Source: Gynuella sunshinyii YC6258 (GTDB lineage: Bacteria; Pseudomonadota; Gammaproteobacteria; Pseudomonadales; Natronospirillaceae). Taken from it: a DNA stretch of 64,000 bases. Where the stretch lies: NCBI RefSeq assembly GCF_000940805.1, contig NZ_CP007142.1, positions 1,402,593-1,466,592 on the forward strand. The letters are read 5' to 3'. Below, in pieces: positions 27,459 to 36,737 of the stretch. Position numbers and translations under genes: made by a program. Positions within the stretch are counted from its first letter, which is position 1, and each line of letters opens with the position of its first letter. The notes under the pieces were generated by a model. That model made no database searches. It saw only the letters and a list, made by a program, of their open reading frames with translations, and was not told the origin of the DNA.

Positions 27459-28877
27459 TTAATTGATGCCTTTTACGATAAACTCGACCCGTCGGTTCAA
27501 CGAGCGTCCTTCGACCGTTGCGTTATCGGCCACAGGACTCGCCTCGCCATAACCTGTCGCGGTCAGACGTTCTGCTGCAATCCCTTGTTCAACCAAATAG
27601 CCTTTAACACCGTCTGCGCGCTTCTGGCTCAGAGTCAGATTGTATTTTTCGCGCCCCACGTCATCGGTGTATGCATTGATATCAATGTTGATATTGTCAT
27701 AACGATTCATGATGGATACCAGTACCAGGAGTTCCCGGCGGGCATCATCCGTCAGTTCTGCTGAGTTGGAAGCGAACTGGATATTTGACGGTTCAATAAT
27801 CGCTATTTTCTGCTGAATGGTTTGTTCAAACGTCAGGGGACAACCGATGTCGTTAACGCTTTGTTCTACTGGGGTATCCGGGCATTGATCCAGACGATTG
27901 ACGACGCCGTCAACATCATCATCCAATTCGCAACCATTCAGATTGACAGCCAGACCGGCAGGGGTATCAGGACAAAAATCAATAGAATCGGCAACGCCAT
28001 CGGCATCGCTGTCTTTGTCCGCTTCGCAGCCCTTATCGTTGACCTTCGCACCGGCCGTGGAATGAGGGCACTGGTCCTGGTAATCAGGGTAACCATCCTG
28101 GTCGCTGTCAAGCGCGCAGCCTGTGCTGTCGACCTTAAGGTCTGCCGGTGTGGCAGGGCACTGGTCAATGACATCTGATACGCCATCACCGTCGCTGTCT
28201 TTGGCAATTTCACAACCCATACTGTCCACCGTCACTCCAGGTTGGCTGTCCGGGCAGTGATCAAGCTCATCGATGACACCATCCTGATCGGTATCGGCGG
28301 GTACAGTCCGGCGGCCGGGCTGCCATTCAATGCCCAGTGTCAGTGACTTTGCATCGGCGGAGTAACTGTCAAAATCCGCTCGTAGATTGAACTGCCGGTT
28401 GAGGCGATAAGAAGCACCCAAGCCAAATCCGAGCAGCAATGTATTATCGTTATTGATCGGAATATCTTCGCCACTGCTGTCGGTTGAGAAGGTAGACAAT
28501 TCGCCTTTGGCAAACAGGTTGTAAGGGTGGTCATAATCCCACAGGCGGTAGAGGACTGCCGCACTGGTGGCATAGTAACTAATGTCGGTAATGGTTTTGT
28601 CCGGATCACTGTCTTTGGCAATTCCGGTTGTTCCCAGTGAGGCAAACGACAGCTCACCAGATAGTTTGGGTGTGAACAAATAACCGCCGTGAAGGCGGAA
28701 AGTGAAACCGTTTTTATCGGAGACATTATAAGGAGCGTCATCATCCGGTTGAGGTTCCAGGTGTGACCAGCCGAGTGAGCCTCCAAAGTAAAGTCTGGTG
28801 GGTTGTTCTGTTTCGGCAGCTAAACCATGGGCGGATAACAGGGTGACACAGCAAAACAAGGTTGTGTTTTTGAACAT
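27459..28877 (-). CDS. OmpA-family outer membrane protein with TSP3 calcium-binding repeats
   Basis: This is a 472-residue outer-membrane protein. A signal peptide (MFKNTTLFCCVTLLSAHGLA) is followed by a beta-barrel domain of about 170 residues. A thrombospondin type 3 linker follows (about 195-335), with repeated DxDxDG-type loops and evenly spaced cysteines (DELDHCPDSQPG, DVIDQCPATPAD, DYQDQCPHSTAG, DSIDFCPDTPAG, NRLDQCPDTPVE). The C-terminal OmpA peptidoglycan-binding domain has NAYTDDVGREKYNLTLSQ and a final GRSLNRRVEF. It probably tethers the outer membrane to the cell wall with a calcium-stiffened spacer. The upstream neighbour is a second, larger TSP3 protein. Confidence 0.9.
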   Translation of the reverse strand: MFKNTTLFCCVTLLSAHGLAAETEQPTRLYFGGSLGWSHLEPQPDDDAPYNVSDKNGFTFRLHGGYLFTPKLSGELSFASLGTTGIAKDSDPDKTITDISYYATSAAVLYRLWDYDHPYNLFAKGELSTFSTDSSGEDIPINNDNTLLLGFGLGASYRLNRQFNLRADFDSYSADAKSLTLGIEWQPGRRTVPADTDQDGVIDELDHCPDSQPGVTVDSMGCEIAKDSDGDGVSDVIDQCPATPADLKVDSTGCALDSDQDGYPDYQDQCPHSTAGAKVNDKGCEADKDSDADGVADSIDFCPDTPAGLAVNLNGCELDDDVDGVVNRLDQCPDTPVEQSVNDIGCPLTFEQTIQQKIAIIEPSNIQFASNSAELTDDARRELLVLVSIMNRYDNINIDINAYTDDVGREKYNLTLSQKRADGVKGYLVEQGIAAERLTATGYGEASPVADNATVEGRSLNRRVEFIVKGIN

Positions 28878-28892
28878 TCAATGTATTCCTGG

Positions 28893-28922
28893 CAAACAAA
28901 AGCCCAGACGAAGCCGGGCTTA
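28893..28922 (-). terminator. Intrinsic terminator after the large TSP3 gene
   Basis: On the minus strand AAGCCC and GGGCTT arms (28901-28920 core) are followed by TTTTGTTTG. It sits in the 53-base gap between the large TSP3 gene and the OmpA-like gene, so the latter may have its own promoter or rely on read-through. Confidence 0.75.
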
Positions 28923-28930
28923 TCAGAGGA

Positions 28931-31900
28931 TTATTTTTTTGATCGCAGATATGTAAGTAGCGGCAGTATCAGTAATGCCCATACTGGCATTGAACCGCCA
29001 TTGGAGACGGAGACATTCACACCGCCGTCGCCACTTTCACTTCCAGTGTTATCGTTTCCTGGGGTGCCGGTTCCGGGAGTCGGGTTGGCGACGGTGGGAG
29101 TGTCGTCTTCGCCGTCAATGATGCCATCGTTGTCGCTGTCGGGATCCTGAGAGTTGTCCAGGCCGTCTCCGTCGGCATCTCCGGGAGCTTCATCCACGTC
29201 TGGCAGGCCGTCATTGTCATCATCAGAGTCCAGGTCGTTGCCGATACCATCGCCATCAGTATCCTCGTCAGTACCCCAGGCACCATCATTCAGATCAACA
29301 TCATCAGCAATGCCATCACCATCAGAATCGGTGGTGTTGTCGACCTGACCGTCGCCGTTTTGATCGAGTTCTCCGTTACCAGACTCACTGATGTCAGTGA
29401 TGCCATCGCCGTCACTGTCTGTGTCCTGAAAGTCCGGAATTCCATCATGGTCTGTATCGACCGGATCGGTTTCCAGGATATCGTTATCACCAAGACCGTC
29501 TTGGTCGCTATCAGTATTGGCTTCGGTCGCATCTGGCAGACCATCATTGTCACTGTCCAGATCCTGGTAATCGGGGAAACCATCGTGATCGGTATCCAGC
29601 TCGGTGATCAGGGTATCCAAAGTATTGTTAGCGTCAGAATCAATGGCAATCATGGTATCCGCGACACCATCGCCATTGATGTCGGTGATATTGGCGTCGA
29701 TGCCGTGGACAAAATCCATATCAAACGCATCGTCGATGCCGTCACCATCGTTATCGAGACCGGAGGCTCCGTTTTCTGCGCTGTCGGCAATACCGTCGTT
29801 GTCGCTGTCGGTATCCAGATAATCGGGAATACCGTCATGATCGGTATCTGTCAGCACCGTGCTGTCTTCAATGCCATCATTGTTCGCATCAATACCTCCG
29901 GCCACAAAATCCGGATCAGCCTGGTCCGGAATCTGATCATGATCATCATCGCTGATACCCAGGCCTGATTCACGTGAGTCAGGTCTGCCGTCGTTGTCGG
30001 AGTCCAGATCAAACAGATCAGCAACCCCGTCGCCATCACTGTCGCTCAGGGCAACGTTATCATCGATACCATCGTTATCAGCATCCACACCTGCGGTGAT
30101 ATCCACATCCAAAGAGTCGTTGATGCCATCACCATCGCTATCTGTGCTGGTAAAGCCGCTTTCAAGTCGATCCGGTATGCGGTCATTGTCTGAATCCGGG
30201 TCCAGACTGTTCACCAGACCATCACCATCGCTGTCTTCTGTGGAGGATTCGATGCTGTCGGGGATGCCATCGTTATCATCATCATTGTCGGTATTGTTGC
30301 CGATGCCATCGTGGTCAGTATCGGTATCTTCCGCTGGATCGGTTGGGAAGGCATCGTCGCCGTTCAGAGTGCCGTCACCATCGATATCATCATCGGTGGC
30401 ATCAGAAACACCGTCGTTGTCCTGGTCAGCGGGCATACTTGAAGGATCCAGCGGATCGGTGCCGGCAGTATTTTCGTCGCTGTCGGTATAGCCATCGCCG
30501 TCGTCATCATTGTCGGCATTGTTACCGATGCCATCATGGTCAGTATCGGTATCTTCCGCTGGATCGGTTGGGAAGGCATCGTCGCCGTTCAGAGTGCCGT
30601 CACCATCGATATCATCATCGGTGGCATCGGATACGCCGTCGTTGTCCTGGTCGGCCGGTACGCTTGAAGCATCCAGAGGATCGGTGCCGGCAGTATTTTC
30701 GTCGCTGTCGGTATAGCCATCGCCGTCGTCATCATTGTCGGCATTGTTGCCGATGCCATCGTGATCGGTATCGGTATCTTCGGTTGGATCGGTTGGGAAG
30801 GCATCGTCGCCATTCAGAGTGCCGTCGCCATCGATATCATCATCGGTGGCATCGGATACGCCGTCGTTGTCCTGGTCGGCCGGTATGCTTGAAGCATCCA
30901 ATGGGTCGCTACCGGCGGCGTTTTCGTCGCTGTCGGTGTAGCCATCGTTATCGTCGTCATTGTCGGCATTGTTACCAGTGCCATCGTGGTCAGTATCGGT
31001 ATCTTCCGCTGGATCGGTTGGGAAGGCATCGTCGCCATTCAGAGTGCCGTCGCCATCGATATCATCATCGGTGGCATCGGATACGCCGTCGTTGTCCTGG
31101 TCGGCCGGTACGCTTGAAGCATCCAGAGGATCGGTGCCGGCAGCAGTTTCGTCGCTGTCGGTATAGCCATCGCCATCGTCGTCGTTGTCGGCATTGTTGC
31201 CGATGCCATCATGATCGGTATCGGTATCTTCGGTTGGATCGGTTGGGAAGGCATCGTTGCTGTCCAGAGTACCGTCACCATCCTGGTCACCAGTCGTAAT
31301 GGTGGTGTCGCTGTATTCATAAATAAAGCCGGGTGCAACTGATGCAGGCGCAATAGCATAGACAGTAATGTTGTGTTGCCCATCAGAGAGTCCCGACAGA
31401 TCACAGCGCCAGTTACCTTCGCTATCGCTGGTGGTGGTGCAGCTTTCTACCCCATCAATATAAACGGCAATGTCTGCATCGGCAGTGGCGGATGTTCCGG
31501 AAACAGGTACGTCGCTGCTGTTGTAGGTGGCGATATTGACTGCTCCCAGCGCCGCGTGTTCACGGGTAAAGGGCACTTCAAGGGTATAAAAACCGGGTGT
31601 CAGATTGCCATCCATGTAAAAGGCGCTGCTGACATTGGCATCGTCAGCATGCATACGGGTGTAGTAAATGGTAATGGAGGAGGTTTTTGTAAAGGTAATA
31701 GAGGCTGCCGCCTGTGGATCTGAAACATTGCGATCTGCCAGTCCCTTCAAAACCATATTTTTCAGGCTGAGATCCGGCACGATTGAGAGATCAGCATCGT
31801 AATTGATGCTGGCACCGACAATGTTTTCCAGTGGCGAAAACAAGGTTTCGTAGTCACCATCACTCCAGCCATCAATATCTTTGATCGTGAATACGCTGGA

Positions 31901-32257
31901 TAACTCAACCGGAGTCTGATCGTCGTGATTAACAAAGCTATAGCGGATCTGGGCTTCGTAGACGTCCTGGCAGATGCTGCAATTGGTGTCATTGCGATTC
32001 AGATAGACCACCAGATCGTCACCGGATAGTCCGGTTTCGACGCTTCCCGGGAATGTGTTCATGAGTTCCACTTGAACATCCACGGCAACACCTTCGCTGG
32101 TCACCGCTACATTGCTCCAGGTTCTGGGAGTATGAGGTTCCAGAACTTCGGTGGCAGTGCTGCTATTGGAGTCCTGACTGAACGCAATGTCCGTGACTGC
32201 GGCAGGTGTGTATATCGTCACGCATAACAGCACACAAAAGCCGAAAAATTGGCGCAC
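28931..32257 (-). CDS. Large secreted TSP3-repeat protein with C-terminal sorting-like tail
   Basis: This is an 1108-residue, extremely acidic protein. A signal peptide (MRQFFGFCVLLCVTIYTPAAV) precedes an N-terminal region of about 320 residues without a recognised family, containing CSICQDVYEAQIRYSFVN and a bacterial-Ig-like end (SDSEGNWRCDLSGLSDGQHN). About 730 residues of thrombospondin type 3 calcium-binding repeats follow, including four near-identical 75-residue units and a fifth partial one. The tail has a glycine-rich stretch, one hydrophobic helix (PVWALLILPLL) and a basic end (YLRSKK), resembling GlyGly-CTERM-type sorting signals. The GTG start at 32257 has an AAGGAG site. Surface exposure and calcium binding are inferred; the partner or ligand is unknown. 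Confidence 0.85.
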   Translation of the reverse strand: MRQFFGFCVLLCVTIYTPAAVTDIAFSQDSNSSTATEVLEPHTPRTWSNVAVTSEGVAVDVQVELMNTFPGSVETGLSGDDLVVYLNRNDTNCSICQDVYEAQIRYSFVNHDDQTPVELSSVFTIKDIDGWSDGDYETLFSPLENIVGASINYDADLSIVPDLSLKNMVLKGLADRNVSDPQAAASITFTKTSSITIYYTRMHADDANVSSAFYMDGNLTPGFYTLEVPFTREHAALGAVNIATYNSSDVPVSGTSATADADIAVYIDGVESCTTTSDSEGNWRCDLSGLSDGQHNITVYAIAPASVAPGFIYEYSDTTITTGDQDGDGTLDSNDAFPTDPTEDTDTDHDGIGNNADNDDDGDGYTDSDETAAGTDPLDASSVPADQDNDGVSDATDDDIDGDGTLNGDDAFPTDPAEDTDTDHDGTGNNADNDDDNDGYTDSDENAAGSDPLDASSIPADQDNDGVSDATDDDIDGDGTLNGDDAFPTDPTEDTDTDHDGIGNNADNDDDGDGYTDSDENTAGTDPLDASSVPADQDNDGVSDATDDDIDGDGTLNGDDAFPTDPAEDTDTDHDGIGNNADNDDDGDGYTDSDENTAGTDPLDPSSMPADQDNDGVSDATDDDIDGDGTLNGDDAFPTDPAEDTDTDHDGIGNNTDNDDDNDGIPDSIESSTEDSDGDGLVNSLDPDSDNDRIPDRLESGFTSTDSDGDGINDSLDVDITAGVDADNDGIDDNVALSDSDGDGVADLFDLDSDNDGRPDSRESGLGISDDDHDQIPDQADPDFVAGGIDANNDGIEDSTVLTDTDHDGIPDYLDTDSDNDGIADSAENGASGLDNDGDGIDDAFDMDFVHGIDANITDINGDGVADTMIAIDSDANNTLDTLITELDTDHDGFPDYQDLDSDNDGLPDATEANTDSDQDGLGDNDILETDPVDTDHDGIPDFQDTDSDGDGITDISESGNGELDQNGDGQVDNTTDSDGDGIADDVDLNDGAWGTDEDTDGDGIGNDLDSDDDNDGLPDVDEAPGDADGDGLDNSQDPDSDNDGIIDGEDDTPTVANPTPGTGTPGNDNTGSESGDGGVNVSVSNGGSMPVWALLILPLLTYLRSKK
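30280..31282 (-). repeat. 225-bp tandem repeat array inside the large TSP3 gene
   Basis: Four full units of 225 bases (31282-31058, 31057-30833, 30832-30608, 30607-30383) and a partial fifth (from 30382 down) encode near-identical 75-residue blocks beginning DGDGTLNGDDAFPTDP and ending SDATDDDI. The bases are highly conserved too, including many silent positions, which suggests recent duplication or gene conversion and a potential for copy-number change. Confidence 0.9.
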
Positions 32258-32740
32258 TTTACATCTCCTTTTTTAATTTTTGAGAGTGTATTTCACACTT
32301 CTCGCTCATCAATTCTGTTGACAGATGACTTAGTTAGGTCAATCGATTAGCGCAACTAAGCAAAAATGAGACCGTTTTTTGTCATTTTTTAGGATGGGTT
32401 ATTTTTCGTATATACAAAAATTAACAATTGAGAAAAAGACCAGCTCCCGAGGCCAGATGATTGGTAAGCTCTGAGGGTATTTTGGTAATAATTTACTATT
32501 TGAGAGAATTTGTATTTTTTTGTGAGTCATTAGCTGCGTTGGTCAATGTTTCATATTGTGATTGAGTTCTCATCGGTGGTTTGTAAAAAAAACCGACAAC
32601 TGATGGTGCTTGTTAGCGGAGAAGCCTTGTGTCGGGTCTTACGGTCATTGGGTATCAGGCTTGCCAGTTACTGGAATTATTGAGAAATGTACGATCACAA
32701 CTATGCTTATAAAACTGTTACTTAGCAGGATGGTGCAATC
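32258..32740. other. Intergenic region of 483 bases (divergent TSP3 / universal stress genes)
   Basis: No gene is recognised. The region is AT-rich and must hold promoters for the divergent TSP3 and stress-protein genes. An inverted repeat CTTAGTT (32329-32335) / AACTAAG (32354-32360) with an 18-base spacer lies about 75-100 bases upstream of the TSP3 start codon and could be an operator. Confidence 0.4.
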
Positions 32741-33151
32741 ATGTATAAGAAAGTTCTGGCTCCTGTTGATCTCAAGGAGAATGGGTATTCTCCTGCAATT
32801 GCCAAAACAGCATTGGCGTTGGCCAATGCTGAAGATGCGGAAATATATCTGGTGAGCGTATTAAATGGCGTGGCATCAGCATCGCCGGAATTTGAGCAGT
32901 TTGAAGAAAAGCTGATGGCCTTCGCTGAGCAACATATGGGGGTGGATAACCGGGTATCTCTGCATGTTTTGCTGGGTAATGCCAGCGAGGAAATTTTGAA
33001 GTTTGCCAAGGCAAAAGCATGCGATCTGATCATTATTGCCAATCACAAACAGAGCACTAACATGCTGGGCAATCCAGGGTTTGGCACGATTACCGCCAAA
33101 GTGGCGGTTCAGGCAGCCTGTTCTGTGCTGATTGTTAAGGCCAGCAGTTAG
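32741..33151 (+). CDS. Universal stress protein (UspA family)
   Basis: This is a 136-residue single Usp domain with an alpha/beta fold. It starts MYKKVLAPVDLKENGYSPAI and has an internal VLLGNASEEILKFAKAKACDLIIIANHK segment. The ATP-binding loop is represented by GNPGFGTITAKVAVQAACSVLIVK, where ATP-binding members have a G-2x-G-9x-G-S/T pattern; the match is imperfect. Usp proteins accumulate under starvation, stress or anoxia. It is monocistronic and converges with glrR, with a hairpin between them. Confidence 0.9.
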   Translation: MYKKVLAPVDLKENGYSPAIAKTALALANAEDAEIYLVSVLNGVASASPEFEQFEEKLMAFAEQHMGVDNRVSLHVLLGNASEEILKFAKAKACDLIIIANHKQSTNMLGNPGFGTITAKVAVQAACSVLIVKASS

Positions 33152-33172
33152 CTGCCAGTTTGATCCGAACCT

Positions 33173-33202
33173 TCCGCACCGTAAACGGATACCCGGTGCG
33201 GA
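33173..33202 (+). terminator. Hairpin between convergent universal stress and glrR genes
   Basis: TCCGCACCG (33173-33181) and CGGTGCGGA (33194-33202) form a 9-bp perfect stem with a 12-base loop, 22 bases past the stress-protein stop. No T run follows. Confidence 0.55.
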
Positions 33203-33265
33203 GCATGGCGTTTGTGACGAAGCCGCCCGGGCCAGCTGTCCAAGTGAGCGGACCATCCTCCGGCG

Positions 33266-34633
33266 CTAATGTTTGACCGTTTTGAAATCGTCGCTGCTGA
33301 GTTCATGTTTTTTCATCAGCTTATAGAAATCCGTGCGGTTCCGGCCAGCCAGTTCTGCCGCTCTGGAGACAATGCCATCGGTCATTTTCAATACCCGAAC
33401 GATATACTGGCGTTCAAATTCATCCCTGGCTTCTGACAGCGCCGGCCAGTGCCCGGAGTTTTGCAGTAGAGCCTGTTCCACCAGTGATTCGCTCACCACC
33501 GGAGTGTGTGTCAGGGCAACACACTGTTCCACCACGTTAACCAGCTGGCGGATATTGCCGGTCCAGTTGGCACCGCATAGTTTCAGCATGGCAGCATCGG
33601 CAAAGCGGGTAACGTTGACGCCATGTTTATCTGCTGTTTTCAGCAGAATGTGGCGCACCAGCAGAGGAATATCTTCCGGCCGTTCCTTCAGGCTGGGTAG
33701 TTTCAGATTGACCACATTCAGACGGTAATAAAGGTCTTCGCGGAAACTACCGTCTTTCATGGCGGCCAGCAGATCCCGGTGCGTCGCGGACAGTACTTTA
33801 ACGTCCACCGGAATGCTTTGGCTGCTGCCAACCGGACGCACCATACGTTCCTGCAGTACCCGTAACAGTTTGACCTGCAGTGGTACCGGCATATCACCAA
33901 TTTCATCAAGAAACAGGGTTCCGCCTTCTGCCGCGCGAAACAGCCCTTTGTTTTCGCTGACGGCTCCGGTGAAAGCGCCCTTGGTGTGGCCGAACAGTTC
34001 TGATTCCAGCAGGTGTTCCGGCAGAGCGCCACAATTAATGGCCACAAATGGTTGGTCCGCCCGATGGCTGGCTTTATGAATCGCTCTGGCCAACAGCTCT
34101 TTACCAGTACCGCTGGCACCGGTGATCAATACGCTGACATCCTTCTGAGCCACCCGATAGGCCTGATCCAGTACCGCTTTCATCAACGGGCTGTGAGAAA
34201 TGATTTCGCTGCGCCAGCTGTCTTCGGCGGTATCGTTGCTCTGTAACAATGCTTTTCGCAGTGCCTGACGCAATTGCTGATGATCAATCGGTTTGGTGAT
34301 AAATCCGAGCGCCCCTTTTTCCGTGGCATCCACGGCATCGGCGATAGAGCCATGGGCAGTCATGATGATCAGCGGCAGCGATGGTACTTTTCGGGCCAGA
34401 TAATCCAGCAGATACATGCCGTCTTTACCGGGCATGCGCAGGTCGGTCAGTACCAGTGAAAACGGTTGCTTGGAGATGCTGCGAACAGCTTCGTCCGCAT
34501 CTGCGGCGGTGATGATTTCATAGCCCTCACTTTCCAGACGAATGGTTAGCAGCCGTAACAGACTGGGGTCATCATCTACCAGTAATATTCGGGGACGTTG
34601 TTGTTGGATCAGATCTTCTGCCAGGTTACTCAC
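33266..34633 (-). CDS. glrR: GlrR (QseF)-type sigma-54-dependent response regulator
   Basis: This is a 455-residue NtrC-family activator with three domains: receiver (about 10-125, RILLVDDDPS and phospho-acceptor Asp in LTDLRMPGKDG), AAA+ (about 140-370, Walker A GASGTGKE, the sigma-54 contact loop GAFTGA, Walker B GTLFLDEIGD) and a C-terminal Fis-type HTH (VSRAAELAGRNRTDFYKLMK). It matches E. coli GlrR closely along its length. The GTG at 34633 is preferred to the ATG at 34669 because a near-perfect AGGAGGG site lies 8 bases upstream; this start overlaps the upstream lipoprotein gene by 8 bases. GlrR activates the GlmY small RNA gene in enterobacteria; targets here are unknown. Confidence 0.92.
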   Translation of the reverse strand: MSNLAEDLIQQQRPRILLVDDDPSLLRLLTIRLESEGYEIITAADADEAVRSISKQPFSLVLTDLRMPGKDGMYLLDYLARKVPSLPLIIMTAHGSIADAVDATEKGALGFITKPIDHQQLRQALRKALLQSNDTAEDSWRSEIISHSPLMKAVLDQAYRVAQKDVSVLITGASGTGKELLARAIHKASHRADQPFVAINCGALPEHLLESELFGHTKGAFTGAVSENKGLFRAAEGGTLFLDEIGDMPVPLQVKLLRVLQERMVRPVGSSQSIPVDVKVLSATHRDLLAAMKDGSFREDLYYRLNVVNLKLPSLKERPEDIPLLVRHILLKTADKHGVNVTRFADAAMLKLCGANWTGNIRQLVNVVEQCVALTHTPVVSESLVEQALLQNSGHWPALSEARDEFERQYIVRVLKMTDGIVSRAAELAGRNRTDFYKLMKKHELSSDDFKTVKH

Positions 34634-35252
34634 TTTCTGTGCCCTCCTGCGTATTGGATTCAACATCATTGAGTTGTTGTTCTATTTCTGTCAGTGCATC
34701 AATTTTTTTCTGAGTCTGCGCCAGCTTGCTTTGTAGTTGCTTGAGCTGTTTTTGCTGCTGCAGATTTTGAGTCTCCAACTGACTGGTTTTGATTTCCTGT
34801 TCGATCAAACGCTGGTTTTGTGAGGCATACATGAAAATCAGATTGCCCAGCGGGTTGGGCAGGGTTGATGCCTTGTCGAACAACAGAATCTGATTATCGA
34901 TCCGCTGCTGTAATGGCAGTGCCGGAGCGGTGTTCAACAGCAGTCGTTTGAGTTCGTCGGGGGATGAGATGGTCAGCATTTCCAGGCGCTGAGTACGCTG
35001 CTCTTCGCTGAGTGTGGGAATTTCCGCCAGATAGTTTTGCCAGGCGATGGTGTTGCAGAGATCGGCCGACAGATTGATAGCGCTCAGATCGCTATCACAG
35101 TTGGTGACTGTCCGGCCGCTGCCCGCGGCAATGGATGGGTCGGCCACAGAAACCTCGTCCGTCTGTGTCGGTGATTGATGAATCGGTTTCAGGTCCTGAA
35201 GCTGACAGGAACATAACAGCCCCAGAACGAATAGATACCAGACTTTTCTCAC
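34626..35252 (-). CDS. QseG-like lipoprotein between glrK and glrR
   Basis: This is a 208-residue predicted lipoprotein. A short signal sequence (VRKVWYLFVLGLLCSC) ends in a lipobox-like LCSC, with Cys16 as the probable lipidation site. The middle region is soluble, and the C-terminal 70 residues are a strong Gln/Leu/Lys-rich coiled coil (LQQQKQLKQLQSKLAQ). The GTG start at 35252 has an AAGGA site and lies 10 bases after the glrK stop. Its position equals that of qseG in enterobacteria, where the protein affects GlrK signalling and effector release. Sequence conservation with QseG is weak, so the assignment rests on context. Confidence 0.78.
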   Translation of the reverse strand: MRKVWYLFVLGLLCSCQLQDLKPIHQSPTQTDEVSVADPSIAAGSGRTVTNCDSDLSAINLSADLCNTIAWQNYLAEIPTLSEEQRTQRLEMLTISSPDELKRLLLNTAPALPLQQRIDNQILLFDKASTLPNPLGNLIFMYASQNQRLIEQEIKTSQLETQNLQQQKQLKQLQSKLAQTQKKIDALTEIEQQLNDVESNTQEGTESE

Positions 35253-35262
35253 ACGGTTTTCC

Positions 35263-36681
35263 TTAAGTTTGTGGTAACGAAATGATAACACCAAACTGAT
35301 ACTGCTCGGATTCCAGCAACTCGGCTTTACCGCCCAGCAATCGGGCGCAGTCATGGACGATGGAAAGACCCAGGCCGGTACCTTTGATGGTGTCCTGTCT
35401 GACGGCTCCACCCCGATGAAACGGTTTAAACAGCAATGGTCCCTGATCCGCCGGAACTCTCTCGCCGGTATTGGCCACTATGAGTATGGCGTCCCGGTTT
35501 TGTCTGCTTAAGCGAATCAGGACTTTACCATTCTGTTCGCCATAGGCTTGAGCATTACTCAACAAATTATCAAGAATGCGTGTAAATAATTTGTGGTCGG
35601 AATGGATATTTGACAAGTCACATTCCACGGTGACCTGCTGCTGGCGTTTTCGAAAAGCCAGGTCGTAAATGGACAGACATTCCTGGATAAGATTATTCGG
35701 ATTCAGAGGTACCAGTGCCGGAGCTGTCTGTTGCAACAGATAGTTGTAGTCGAGCAATTGATCTGTCAGATGCCGTAAACGGTCAACGCCTTCATCCAGC
35801 AACTTGATCACCTCTATCTGTTGCTGGTTTAACGGACCGGCCAGTTGTTCAGACAGAATTGAACAACCTTCCTTAATGCTTGAGAGTGGTGTTTTCAGTT
35901 CATGGGCGGCGTGTCGCAGGAACGCCTGACGCAGGGATTCCAATTGTTCCAGCCTTGCAGACAGCCAGTTCAGGCGTTCATAAATCAATTGAAACTCTTC
36001 CGGACCGACGAATTTTTCATTTTTATCGTGGTGGGCATTTTCGCCGGCCCCGATGAGCTTGATTTTTTCCTCCAGCAGTTTCACTGGTGCAGCCAGCCGA
36101 CCACTCATTAAGACGATGAGCGCAAAAGTTGCGAGTACCAGTGACACCAGCAGAATGTTCATATGTCGCTGTTGCCGTTCAACGTAATGTCGTTGTTGTT
36201 CAATGGACTGGTCGAGATAAGACCATACCGAAGTCATCAGTCGCTGCTGCTGTTGCCGGGTCTGATTAAAGATCGGGTCGAGCTGTTTGATGTCCATGGC
36301 AGTGAAATTGCTGGTTAACATGCTGATCTGCTGTTGCTGGGAACTGCAAAAAGCGGCCAGATCCAGACGCGATGCCGCGCAGAGTCGCTGTTGCAGGTCC
36401 TGATATTTTTTCAGATGGGCATTTGCCAGTTCCGCCAGCGCGTCGGTTTTGACAATGGTGAATTGTTTGATGGCGCGTTCAATATCGATGAGCAAATCAT
36501 CCATTGCTTCGGCATTGCGGACCAGATCAATGGATTGTTGGGAATAGGCGATAGATGAACGACTGACCTGCCGCAGAACTTTGGTGCTTTGCCAGAGCAG
36601 CACCGCCAGAGGGATCAGTGAAATAAAGAAACCGATGAGAATCAGTTGGCGTAGCGATGAAGGCTGAAAACGTATATTCAT
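35263..36681 (-). CDS. glrK: GlrK (QseE)-type sensor histidine kinase
   Basis: This is a 472-residue inner-membrane sensor kinase. Transmembrane helices at about 12-31 and 174-193 flank a glutamine-rich periplasmic helical domain of about 140 residues. A HAMP-like segment follows, then the H-box HAAHELKTPLSS with His260, the N-box NLLSNAQAYGE, and the G2 motif GTGLGLSIVHD. The H-box and the following KEGCSIL resemble GlrK. It is the first gene of a three-gene unit with the lipoprotein and glrR. The stimulus is unknown; relatives respond to envelope conditions. Confidence 0.9.
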   Translation of the reverse strand: MNIRFQPSSLRQLILIGFFISLIPLAVLLWQSTKVLRQVSRSSIAYSQQSIDLVRNAEAMDDLLIDIERAIKQFTIVKTDALAELANAHLKKYQDLQQRLCAASRLDLAAFCSSQQQQISMLTSNFTAMDIKQLDPIFNQTRQQQQRLMTSVWSYLDQSIEQQRHYVERQQRHMNILLVSLVLATFALIVLMSGRLAAPVKLLEEKIKLIGAGENAHHDKNEKFVGPEEFQLIYERLNWLSARLEQLESLRQAFLRHAAHELKTPLSSIKEGCSILSEQLAGPLNQQQIEVIKLLDEGVDRLRHLTDQLLDYNYLLQQTAPALVPLNPNNLIQECLSIYDLAFRKRQQQVTVECDLSNIHSDHKLFTRILDNLLSNAQAYGEQNGKVLIRLSRQNRDAILIVANTGERVPADQGPLLFKPFHRGGAVRQDTIKGTGLGLSIVHDCARLLGGKAELLESEQYQFGVIISLPQT

Positions 36682-36737
36682 ATTCCTTTGGAAAGTACCT
36701 TTAAAAAAATAATATTTTCAAAGGTATCTTAACAATG

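Noticed and set aside
30383-31282. Regular repeat spacing that could suggest a CRISPR array
   Set aside because: The 225-base units are contiguous and coding, with no unique spacers; they are protein tandem repeats.
30343-31299. A 318-codon plus-strand open frame opposite the TSP3 repeats
   Set aside because: It is Arg/His-rich low-complexity sequence produced by reading the complement of Asp/Gly codons. The minus-strand TSP3 gene explains the region fully.
32310-32326. A 16-base sequence (caattctgttgacaga) also present near 43462
   Set aside because: One such shared 16-mer is about what chance allows in a window of this size, and the flanks do not match.
34634-34669. ATG start of glrR at 34669
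   Set aside because: The GTG at 34633 has a near-perfect AGGAGGG site at good spacing; the ATG lies deep in the upstream gene without such a site.
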